A stretch of DNA of 64,000 bases, from positions 1,302,001-1,366,000 of the forward strand of contig JARWIR010000062.1 of the NCBI GenBank assembly GCA_029959085.1. The letters run 5' to 3'. Position numbers and translations under genes: made by a program. This document shows, piece after piece, positions 24,336 to 34,250 of the stretch. The DNA is from Nemophila menziesii. Its lineage: Eukaryota > Streptophyta > Magnoliopsida > Boraginales > Hydrophyllaceae. Positions within the stretch are counted from its first letter, which is position 1; each line of letters opens with the position of its first letter. The notes under the pieces are model-generated. The model did not search any database, was not told where the DNA came from, and saw only the letters and a list, made by a program, of their open reading frames with translations.

Positions 24336-24539
24336 GGTTAATTGCCCAGAAGTGCCACTAAAAACCGTGTCGCGTAATTGCGCCCACGGTTCTGGACAGC
24401 GTTGAGGTGCGGTGTACCGCACCATATCTCTGGTGCACCGCAGGGAGGCGGTTTGTGAAGGAATTGTTACCATATCAACTTCTTACCATACCAAATCATA
24501 ACCTAGCCTCTCCAACACGAATTTTTCAGACCCAAACCT

Positions 24540-24550
24540 TATAAATAGAC
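24540..24550 (+). promoter_or_regulatory. TATA-box-like site before the T2 env-position ORF
   Basis: TATAAATAGAC is followed by a CA-rich leader (ACAACAAACACAACAACAAC at about 24570-24592), like a plant core promoter and 5' untranslated region. The next long ORF starts at 24792. This could be an internal promoter for a separate 3' transcript of the element; that is inference. Confidence 0.35.
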
Positions 24551-24791
24551 CTTGAAGCTTGATTAAACCTCCACAACAAACACAACAACAACAAGAATTC
24601 TCTCCTCCTTCTTCCATAAACACATATTCTTCATCAAATTCATCACACGATACCATAAAACACCACCAAGATGACCAAGCTATCAAGAAACCTTCTTCTA
24701 TCATCAAATCCAAGCAAGAAACTCAAGCCACACAAATCTTTCTTAATTTTATTCCATCCTTGGTGTAACTTGAGTTGTGGGTCAATCAGAG

Positions 24792-25277
24792 ATGACAAAA
24801 AGAATAAATGCTATGGATTATGAGAGGGAGTGTTCAATCCTAGGGAAGAACAATAATTTGCCTGGAGCCACAGTTGAAAAGGCCATCAACCTTGATGAGT
24901 CTATTAAAAAGAAACCGAAAAAAGAGGCATTATCACAACCACTACACAAGAGATTAACAGTTAGGATGAGTGTACCATCAAGGCCTAAAGAAAAGACACA
25001 AATTCAAGATAAAGGTTCTTACTTTTTTTCATATCAGAATAATTCTTGCAGACCACCAGTATGGCCAGTCAAATTACAAGATGAAGTCAATTATATAAGA
25101 AAAGAAAACACCGCACTCTGGGATAAAATTGACAAGATTAATCAGGTATTGGGTGCAGTAACTGAGACCTTGGATATTGATAATTATTCTTCTTATTCAG
25201 AGGAGGACATGCTAGATCTTTATGGCCAGGTACCCAGTTCTAATTCTGCTTCTGGTTTGCTTGTATGCATTAGGTAG
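24792..25277 (+). CDS. ORF in the env-like position of the T2 element
   Basis: A 161-codon ORF from the ATG of MTKRINAMDYERECSILGK (the open frame extends upstream only to a GTG). It is hydrophilic and lysine-rich in the first half, and ends in a likely coiled coil (NYIRKENTALWDKIDKIN) and an acidic tail (YSEEDMLDLYG). It lies where Athila elements carry their env-like/PF20167 ORF, but the PF20167 core seen at 63790-64000 is missing. I take it as the N- and C-terminal ends of that ORF joined by an internal deletion. No signal peptide or membrane segment is visible. No function can be assigned. Confidence 0.5.
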   Translation: MTKRINAMDYERECSILGKNNNLPGATVEKAINLDESIKKKPKKEALSQPLHKRLTVRMSVPSRPKEKTQIQDKGSYFFSYQNNSCRPPVWPVKLQDEVNYIRKENTALWDKIDKINQVLGAVTETLDIDNYSSYSEEDMLDLYGQVPSSNSASGLLVCIR

Positions 25278-25325
25278 TTTAGTTTAGTTTAATTTTAAAT
25301 TTTATATCTTTATTAAGTCTTTTTC

Positions 25326-25345
25326 GAGTCGTGGGGACACGACTC
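25326..25345 (+). other. Conserved hairpin GAGTCGTG-GGGA-CACGACTC (T2)
   Basis: An 8-bp perfect stem with a 4-nt loop, 49 nt after the ORF stop and just before a PPT-like TTTTGAGTTGGGGGTGGGG. Counterparts are at 32851-32870 and, on the minus strand, 63283-63302. Confidence 0.75.
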
Positions 25346-25777
25346 ACTTTTGAGTTGGGGGTGGGGATTCGTTGTCCTCATCTTCCTTTTGGTTTTTGCA
25401 TAAAATTTAATTTTTTTAGGTTTGAATATGCATAGAATATGTTGAATGTACCTATTGAGCATGATTTAATTAGGTCAATGATAGTAAGTAGTATGTTTTT
25501 GAAAGATGTCACAAATATGTTTAGTATGCATGTATGAAAACAGGAAATAAAAGATAGAAAAGTTAATGAGCATTGCTAAGAAGTCATGTTGAAACTTAAG
25601 GAGAGTTATTTGGTGTGTAGAACGTGAGGTTTGAAATTAGTTGAAAACCCACTTATCTATGACCTAGTAGTAAAAAAGTAACACAATCCGGTAGTTAGAA
25701 AAGTGAATAAGGCAGTTCTTTCATATTTGAAGCCACTTGAAGCCTTTTTAGCTTTCTCACCCTGTTTATTTGATTAT

Positions 25778-25803
25778 TATTATTATTATTATTATTATTA
25801 TTT
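25778..25803. repeat. (ATT)n microsatellite
   Basis: About nine units of the trinucleotide TTA/ATT within the T2 non-coding tail. Confidence 0.95.
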
Positions 25804-26781
25804 ATCCGTCTTAGCCCCTCTGAGCCTTTCGAAATTATTTTATTTAACCACATTATAAGCCATACCCGTTAGTATTTAGGACTTATCCATATGACCCGCA
25901 CTCGAATCGCAAAACGTGAGACAAGTCGTTTTCAGAGCTTGAGTTTAGGGTGGTGGGATTCATAATTAGGGAACATTGGGTTCGGAAAATTGTAATTGTG
26001 ATTTTATTGATGATGAAAAAGTTATTATTGTAACCCTTTGCTGGGGTAATAGTAAATAAAAAAAAGCTAAAAAACATGAATTGAAAAGAAAAAATATATG
26101 AGAAAAAAATAGTGTGATATCTCAACATAAAAAGAGAGTCATAGCTATACAAAAAAAAATTGATATGAAAAAAATATTTGGACCGGCAAAGTGGAATTTG
26201 TATATCATCATAAAAAGGTTTTATTTGGGATTATTGGGGATGCACATTAAAGCATCAAAAAAATTTGGGTTGAGTGAGAACATCTTCAAGTGAAACTCAA
26301 GCTCTAGGGCGATTCGTTGATGGAATGTGAGGAGAGATCCAAAAGTCACTTTTCATTATCCAAATAGACCACACCGTCCTTAAGCCACGTTATAACCGTA
26401 AAGACCTTAGAATTTTTAGCTACTTGATGGAGAAACAATTGAGCTATTAGGTTGTAGGTAAGTGGACAGTTGGATGCTATATTAGGACCTATGAACAACC
26501 TATAGCCATTAAAATGAACTGAGTTGAGACCTCTCCTTCCGGCATTGCGAAATTAATCTATTCTTGAATTTATGTATTGTTGATTATGTGTATATTAAGC
26601 ATGTGTGTGCATTATTTCTTGAGCATTACTACATGAGACTTTTTAGATATTTTGCTCTAAGATCATTCATTGTGTTATGTTCTTCTTCTCCTCCTACTTC
26701 TTCTTCTCTGTTTATTATTTGACTACCCTACTATTCTTTATTTTTAGTGTATCGGGACGATTCAACTTTGAGTTGGGGGTC

Positions 26782-28340
26782 TCGATGTCTCCCTATTTGT
26801 GATGATTTAATCTTAGTTGGAGGCATCATTTTAGGTTTATTTATTAAGTTATAGGTCGATTTTCTCATGATTTGATACACTTCCCTATTTCGTGTCTTGA
26901 TTTAATTATTTATTATTTTTAGAGCATATTGGGTTTAATTGTTTGTTAATTGTGAAGATTTAAAGATATAGGGTAATTAATTAGATGCCATGTCAATTCT
27001 AAGAGATAAGGTAAAGAAGATAAACATGGAAATTGGAGATAAAGGAAAGAAATATGAAAAAGAAAAAGTTGCCAAATAAATCTGAATTCCAGCAGACACG
27101 AACATAAAAGTGATCATAACTCAATATTGGATAGGAATTTGGAAGAATGGTATGAATCAAAGTTATAGAGATTTCCGAGATGATCAGTTTCGACTATTGG
27201 AACGCGTCAAACGGATAAGTATTGAAGGAGTTACGGCCAAAACAAAAAAGAACCAGAATCTTACCTTTTCTATATTTTAGGGTTACAAATTTGAGTTGGG
27301 CTAGAGTCCAAGTTACTTGTCTTTCATTCCAGGAAAACGTTTTAGGGTTTCCTATACCTTATAAATACACCCTTTAATCAGAAGAAACACATCCTTGGCA
27401 AACCTTAAGCCAAGAGGAAGCTTACAACACAAGATGAGAAGTCTGGAAGGAGCTGAACACCATATCATGTCTTCTTCAACCTTTGAATTTGTAATTGATT
27501 TCTTTTCTTTCATTAGTATGAACTAAATAATTTTAGCTTGATATTTAGCATATGTATGAACCATAGTTCTTATCTATCTAATTTGGGATAGTATCGTATT
27601 TAATTTGAATTCATGTTTTATTCTCTGTTTATGTGTTTTGATTTATTGTCTGTTTTTCTTGCGGAGGCCTATGTATAGGATTATCTTAATAGTAGTTAGG
27701 TGGTCGTCCGAAAGGGGTGTTTAACTATTTAAACACCACATAACGTCTAGAATAAGGATTTGGTCCTAACAACTCCAGCCTAACTAGATAGTCATTAGGT
27801 TTTGTTTTAATCACCATATCACCAATTGAAGGAATTGTTTGCTTAGGAACTTAGTAGCGTAGGATAACCCTATTTTAAACTGCCTTTGGTTGTGCTGTAG
27901 CCTACCTATTCTCTCTCTGGGTGTAGGTAGGAATTTAGAATCCTGATTATTGCAATACTGCATGATTCATCCTTACAAGTTTAGAGTAAACAAGACTACT
28001 GGGGATTACTTGCTAATTTCTAGAGCTAAACTCTCATACTATCTGTTCCTTGCTTATTTAATTTTCTGTCTTTAATTTACTAGTCTAATTTTCTATTTCT
28101 AAAAATCAAACAAAAATCTCTTTAGACTTCTATTTTCCTGCGTATCAACCTGATCTAGCTTTTTTATCTGCACTTGATAAATTGCATAAGTTCTTCCTAA
28201 CTTTTTTAGTCTCTGAGGAACGAATCTTGTTTATCAGTATAACTTGCATACGTCCCGTATACTTGCAGGATCGTGCTCAGCCTAGGGTGTTTATTTGCAC
28301 TTACTTTTTCTATTATTTTATCACACCTTAGGCGACACTA
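26782..28340 (+). mobile_element. T2 LTR, nested in the T1 LTR
   Basis: A 1,559-bp LTR starting TCGATGTCTCCC (TG changed to TC) directly after a PPT, so it is the 3' LTR of the T2 sequence on its left. It ends GGCGACACTA at 28340 and is followed by GAGTA (28341-28345) and then T1 LTR sequence. It is closely similar along its length to the LTR at 35717-37284, including AACATGGAAATTGGAGATAA and the TATAAATACACC promoter region at about 27360. Confidence 0.9.
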
Positions 28341-28426
28341 GAGTATTACTTGGACAACCGTACACTTGCGGTATTGTGGTTCCTATTTATTTATCGCATT
28401 ATTTTATAACACCCCATGATCCACCA
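28341..28426 (+). mobile_element. Tail of the T1 5' LTR
   Basis: GAGTA followed by TTACTTGGACAACCGTACAC and an end in CCACCA. This is the same as the last 81 bases of the T1 solo LTR at 29529-31324 (minus). It is what remains here of the T1 5' LTR after T2 inserted at GAGTA. Confidence 0.88.
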
Positions 28427-28432
28427 AGTTTT

Positions 28433-28453
28433 TGGCGCCGCTGACGGGGATTG
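28433..28453 (+). other. Primer-binding site (tRNA-Asp type), T1
   Basis: TGGCGCCGCTGACGGGGATT, 6 nt after the LTR end. It resembles the tRNA-Asp-complementary site known from Athila elements, with changes at two or three positions. Confidence 0.85.
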
Positions 28454-28583
28454 CGGCGTGTGACCCCGGTGTTTAATCCTTTAGTAGTTTTAATTGTTCA
28501 TTTTTTTATTTTACGCTTGTCTTTGTTTTGTTTTCTTTTACATGATCTTATATTCAGGTAATTATCAAGAGATTCAATTAGAG

Positions 28584-31500
28584 ATGTATGGAGGACATTA
28601 CCCAAATCCCGGTCCATGTAACTACTGGGAAGAATCTTCAAAATAACATCAATGGGGTATTAACTTCTACCAACAACCTTATCAATACCCGCAAGAGCAA
28701 GGATGAAACAATCAATGGATCGGAAATAATAAACAACAATCATCATATCACTATCAGCAAGAGCAAGGATGGAACAACCAGTGGGTTGAAAACATTCAAC
28801 ACTATCCACCTCATCACTATCAGCAAGAGACACTACAAGAGACATTTGCTAGAATCAAGAGCCTAGGCGAGGAAAGCGAGGTAAGAGAGCCAGAGCGTAA
28901 GGCAAGAGAAGAGGAAAGCAAATCCACCCATGAATTCATACAACAGATGATAGACGAAATGGTTGCCCGAAACAACTCTCCTAACTTAGCCGAAAGTGGT
29001 AGTAAGTCTTATGAAGATTCCACTCCCCCGAGGATGGAATAGATCAACCGGAAGAAGTAGTTGAGGAGGAGGTGTTGAAAGAAAATATTATTGATACTGA
29101 TATGCCAACCGTGCTGATAATGAATGGAGACCACCAGGTGGTTGAGGATCTTGTTAGCATGGTGGAAGAAGGAGTAGCAACGAAAATCCTAGAAATTGAA
29201 ACTGAGATTGCTATTCTTATGGCATATGCACATGATGAAGATGTAGAATGCAAACAAGAAGAGGTGGTGATCGAGGTTATAGAAATTTCAAAGCAAGAAT
29301 ATGATGAGGTAATAGTGGAAGATTGGGTTGAAAGCGAAGATGAATATGAAGTGGTTGAGGAATCAATTGAAAATTCAAGGTTCACGATGAAATAGAAATT
29401 GAACCTCCACCACAAAAAGTTCACCCATAACCAGCTCCATCAAGATTCATGAATGATATTAGAGCTGAAAAATCAGAACCACCTCCACCAATAAAAATGA
29501 TCATCATGTTCTACGCAAGCAAGGTGCCTGGTGGGTCCTAGGGTGTTATAAAATCAATGCGATAAATAAAAGGAACCACAATACCGCAAGTGTACGGTTG
29601 TCCAAGTAATACTCCGACAAGTCGGATTCGTTCTCAGGGATTGGACTGGTATAACCCAAGTGTTCAACAGATAAATAGTAATAATTGCAAATACAGAAAA
29701 TAAAAGATAAAATATATTTATTTGGTTTTTATATTAATCCTAAGAATGCAAGAAAATGAATAACTGAAAATAAATACTAAAGGACTAAGATGCAGATATG
29801 AACTATACTTGAGTCTCGCTAGGGAATCACCTAAACTTACCTAATTAATGCTTTCTTTAAGGGCAGGACAGATATTTCTATATTAGTCGGGACTCTATAA
29901 TCTCCTAGCCACCGTCAGGGTGGACCTAGGAGCTATTCTCAGATGTTACAAACCCCGTCAGGGCGATTATAATCCACCTTCGAATGAATACTATTTCACC
30001 CAATTGGCTATAAGGTTAACTAAGTCCGTCAGGATCAATAATTTCTACCATACGTTTATTATCTAGTTTAGTAATTAAACCCCCGTCAAGGCGATCACTT
30101 CCCCACCAAAGTGAATAGCTTAATTACTATGACCTATCTCCGATTAGCTAATTCATTGATAGTGAAATTAATATAAAATAAGAAACAATATGAAATACCT
30201 AATTCAAATTAAACTAGAAACTAATCCCAAATTGAAATACATGAATTAAACAAATTAGGGTTCATCCCATTACGATTCTCAAGTAATTAAGGTTTAGCTC
30301 ATATTGAAAGTAAAAACAATAAAGAAATTAATAATATACATGTTCCTAATTAAAGAAATAAAATAAGAACCTAGATAGAGGAATTGGCTTGAATTGTTGT
30401 TGGAGATATAGACAGTCTCCAGCTTCTGCTCTTGCTTCTGCCTCTTGACGCTCTCTCTAAGGATGTATATATTGAATGAATTGTGAGAGGTCTTTGACTC
30501 TCTCTCTAAGGATATTGAATAAATTGTGAGAGGTACTGAATTATGAGGTCTAAGGGGTGTATTTATAGGTGTTAGAAACCCCTAGGTCGAATTTACTTGG
30601 AGTGGAAGACAAGTCAAAGACTCTTAAATTCGTAGCTCTAAAAGATAAGATTCTGCTGATTTGATTTGGTCATATCTTTTTCAATACTTATCCGTTTGAG
30701 AAGTTCCAATATATGAAACTGCTTGTCTTGGAAAGCTCTTTCTATTGGTGCAGACCATTCGTCCAGAATCCTAGCCAATCTTTTATTATGATTTAATCTC
30801 TAAAACGTGGCTGGATTTTCAGATTTCAAAAGGCAGCTTTATCTTTTCCTCCTTTGAATAAATCTTTCCTAAATCTTCTTATTTCCATGTAAATCTTCTT
30901 TCCTTTCATCTTTATCTTGAATTGGTCTCTAAGTAATTACCATTTATCTTTTAAAGCTTCACATTAAATAAATAATTAAACCGCATATGCTTAAAAAGAA
31001 TAAATCAATAAATCAAGAAATCAAAATAGGAAAGTGTACTCTAAAAATAGAAACTCGACTAGAAATCATTTCCTAACACTCTAAAATACACTAATACATT
31101 ATTCTCACTTCTTCTCCTTGGATTGGTCTTTCAAGAACCGATTAACTTTGCATTAAAAACAATCAAATTTACGCACAAAAGCTCAGATTCTGGAAATAGT
31201 TAATTTCCAAGGGGAGAAAGTGCAATATGATCAAATAAGCCTAAAAGTCTATCAAATAAGTCATTAATTCACCTAAAAGGATGTCTCCAATGGGCTAAGA
31301 ATTAGAACAAATAGGGAGACATCAGTGCCACACCGCGAGAGTAAAGCGGCAAGGAGGATCACCTACCCACCACATTTTAAAGAGGAACGTGAGATTGGGA
31401 AGAATAAAAACGAGCTTATACCGTTGAGGACGGTCATCTACTATCATGTGGTGGAAAATGAGTTTCGTCGTGAAAGTAAGAAGGCGAAACGAGGTACTTA

Positions 31501-31609
31501 CCCACCCCCTTTCATAGATCGATTAAATCAAAAGTTAGGTGGGAAGGTACCAAAAGTTTCATATCAAGAAATAGGCGAGTTTAAGTGGAGGAGAACCACA
31601 AAGCCTTAA
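28584..31609 (+). pseudogene. T1 ORF: Gln-rich, acidic, RESK/YPP-motif protein
   Basis: The only coding region of the pol-less T1 element, interrupted by the solo LTR at 29529-31324. It starts MYGGHYPNPGPCNYW and has Gln/Trp repeats (YQQEQGWNNQW), like the C-terminal part of Athila gag. A charged segment (EESEVREPERKAREEESKS) and a long acidic stretch (VEDWVESEDEYEVVEESIE) follow. After the LTR it ends with two copies of a basic motif (RESKAARRITYPPHF and RESKKAKRGTYPPPF), stop at about 31609. It is damaged by TAA at about 28644, TGA at about 28714 and a frameshift near 29037. A related copy lies at 44009-45232. No capsid core, zinc knuckle, protease or RT is present. Confidence 0.75.
29529..31324 (-). 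mobile_element. Solo LTR, family T1, minus orientation
   Basis: A 1,796-bp LTR, starting TGATGTCTCCC at 31324 and ending GGACCCACCA at 29529. It is flanked by a perfect GTGCC duplication (29524-29528 and 31325-31329). Removing it rejoins GCAAGGTGCC to ACACCGCGAGAG, which matches the uninterrupted relative at about 45050-45075. It carries four CCGTCAGGG-type motifs at about 29915, 29957, 30027 and 30081. Confidence 0.93.
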
Positions 31610-34250
31610 TACCATCTTCATGGAAGAAAACGCGTCGAAATTAAAGACGTAATAAACAAAAGTGCTTCTTGGGAGACAACCCATGTTTTAATTCGCTTTT
31701 ATGTCTTTAAATTTCGTTGTATTAGTGTATAATTTTAAGAAAGGAGAAAGGTGGTAGTGTTTTTGATGATTTACAGGTGTTAAAATCCTTGACTTTGGGG
31801 TTAGACAAGCATGAGACGGAGTTTATGAGTGTTTAAACGGTGACAAGGAACAAAAAGAAAAAAATCTAGCACTGGGACCGGCTTACCGGCCGAAAACGCC
31901 GGTATACCGGCGCAGCAAAACCGCGACACGGTACAAGAAATCAGGTGCAATGCCGAGAACACCTAGGAAAAACAGTGGGCGCAAACCTCGAAATGGTCTG
32001 GGACCGGCTAGCCGGTCATCTGACCGGTATTGCCGGCACGCTAAAAAAAATCTGGACAGAATCAGAGCAAAATTCGGCGAGTCATATCTTTGCGCTCATA
32101 TGTCGAAATCAGGTGATCTTTGTGTCTAAACTGCATACCGTTTTGAGATCTAATAGTTCGGGAGATTGTCTTTCTCGACCGCCTAGCCGGTCCTGGGGCC
32201 GGCATTCCGCTCAGCCCTCGGCGAAAACCAATAAAAATTAATTCTAGGATGCTGAATTTTGCGCGTTAGCCTCTCACACCAGAAACAACATGAAATACGA
32301 ACCCAAGCTTTGAAAATACCTGCAACCCACTATCAAGACACCAAAATATCATAAACCCTTCCCTCCAAACATCATCCAAACATTCAATCATGCCATAAAT
32401 CCTTCCAAAAGACCCATCCCAAAGTGCAAATAATTTATATCCATAAACCTTCAAGAATACCAAAAGTCACAAATATCATCCTACACTTTTGGAGTTCTTG
32501 AAACATTGAGTTTGGGGTCATCCAAGATGACATGAAGGTTGGAAAAGGTACGAAGAACATGAAGAGAAAGGAAAGTTGGGTGTTGAGGGAGGAGTTCTAT
32601 AGAGAAGGTGATGATTTAGAGGGCTTGGAGGATATTATTAATTAGATTAGGTGTGAGTTCGAGTTGATGAAACACACTTGACAGAAGACGAATTCCACGA
32701 AGTATGATCTATACATCGTGACTTAGAAGAATTCACAACCTCGATGCAATACCACATGTAATCGGCCTAGTGCCGATCCAGATATGTTTCCTCCTCCCTT
32801 TTTCTCATTTAGTAGTGTATATTATTTTTATTTGCTTTTAGAGTCTCTTCGAGTCGTGGGGACGCGACTCATTTTTGAGTTTGGGATGGGGTTCGTTGCT
32901 TCATCCCAGTTTGATTTGTTATGCGTTTTTACTGCTTTTTCAAAAAATTTAAAAATCAAATAAAAAATTGTTTAAGGAATGATTTGGCTGTAGAGTTTGT
33001 TAAATGTCCCCATAAGCATACTTTTTGTAAATTAACAATAGAAAATAGTAAATCTTAGGAGTTGGTGTAAAACACAACTTGAATGCATGCAAACGCTAGA
33101 TAATTGATAGGAAAAATTAATGAACAATGCAAAAGAATTAAGCTCGTACTTGGTAAGAATGAGAGGTGTGTAGAATGTGAAATCTAAATGAGTAGAGAAC
33201 CCACTTAATTATGAACTAGAGGTGAAAATGGAGTGAAACTATGTAACTAGGAAAATGATAGAGGTAGTTCTTTGATAGCCAGTTGAGACGTTTTTAGCTT
33301 TCTAACTCGTAATTAATTTTATATCATTCTTAGACCCATTTTTAAGCCTTTAAGCCTTTCTTTTGAAGCCACATTATACGCTTATCCTTTAGATGTTAGG
33401 ACTATACCATATGACCTGCACTTGAATCACGATCTCTTAAGACTAGTTGTCCTTGAGCTTGAGTTTGGGGTGTGGGAATCTGTTATTACATCTGTTGGGT
33501 AGAATTGTTATGTGCTTGAATGATTATGCACTTTATTGTAAATTCCTTTGCCCATTTTAGAAAAGAAAAAGAAAGAAAAGAAAGAAAAAAAAAGAAATTG
33601 AGAAAATAAGTTAGCATGACAATTCACATTAAAATGAATGTCATGTTTAACTTACAAAAAAAAGATTGAATAAATGTTGAAATAAGTGAAACGCCAAAGG
33701 AATATTATTGTAATCATATTGATAGGTTTGGGTTTTTTTTGGGGACACTAAAATTTGTGCGTCGAGTGAGTGAGATCATATGTGAGTGTAAACTCAAGCT
33801 CAGGACAATTTGTTGAAGGCTAGTGAGGAGAGAGCCAAAAGCTCACTTTTCATTATCCAAATGTACCATACCGTCCCTAAGCCTACGCTAAAACCGTAAC
33901 GACCTCATGATTTCTAGGTATATAGTGGAATAATATTTTTCTAATAGGGAGTAAGTTAAGCGGAGCGTTCAAAGCAAGTAAGGATTGATGAATACCCTAT
34001 AGCCACCATCTCGAGTTAAGCATCAAGTGTAATCTTCTAGCATTATGAAGTTAATTATGGATTGATATTATTTATGTGTTTGATTTTGTGTGATAGGTGT
34101 ATGTGTGCATCAATTCTTAGGTTGTACTATATGAAATTTATATTGAGTTTTGCTTTGGGTTTATTCTTTAGATTCTGCATGTTGCTTCTTAACTGGGACC
34201 TCTGTTTTGTTTTACTTTGTCGGGACGACAAAGGTTTGAGTTTGGGGTCT
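31610..34250 (+). mobile_element. T1 element, 3' internal region
   Basis: Non-coding 3' part of T1. In order: AACAAAAGTGCTTCTTGGGA with a small stem-loop, a GC-rich palindrome module (CGCCGGTATACCGGCG at 31897-31912 and GACCGGCTAGCCGGTC at 32002-32017), and the hairpin at 32851-32870. A 1.4-kb tail follows, alignable with the T2 tail, and then the PPT (GGTTTGAGTTTGGGGTCT, 34233-34250). PPT-like motifs recur at about 31789, 32506, 32875 and 33459. No env-like ORF remains. Confidence 0.82.
32851..32870 (+). other. Conserved hairpin (T1 copy)
   Basis: GAGTCGTGGGGACGCGACTC. Compared with T2 one base differs, giving a U-G wobble in RNA and keeping the 8-bp stem. A PPT-like motif follows at once. 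Confidence 0.7.

Larger units (their letters stand above)
23326..26781 (+). mobile_element. T2 element, 3' internal region
   Basis: Starts with the end of pol (FMVNGQRLKLYHDSEDFG, about 23350-23405) and carries GTTAAACAAAAGTGCT..TGGGAGACACC after the stop. It contains a 465-bp tandem duplication with GC-rich palindromes, an ORF at 24792-25277, a hairpin at 25326-25345, and a 1.4-kb non-coding tail. It ends at a polypurine tract (TTTGAGTTGGGGGTC, about 26768-26781) directly before the LTR at 26782. PPT-like motifs also occur at about 23619, 24084, 24770, 25349 and 25939. Confidence 0.82.

Noticed and set aside
23653..24473. ORFs across the palindrome module (Arg/Cys/Thr-rich)
   Set aside because: Palindromes give open frames on both strands. 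The frames are not kept between the two tandem copies or between families.
29044..29424. Minus-strand Ser-rich ORF of 126 codons
   Set aside because: It is the antisense shadow of the acidic part of the T1 ORF, which has a homologue in the same sense frame at 44840-44925.
31325..31609. Stand-alone small basic gene
   Set aside because: It is the C-terminal end of the T1 ORF; the sister copy shows it continuous with the upstream part once the solo LTR is removed.
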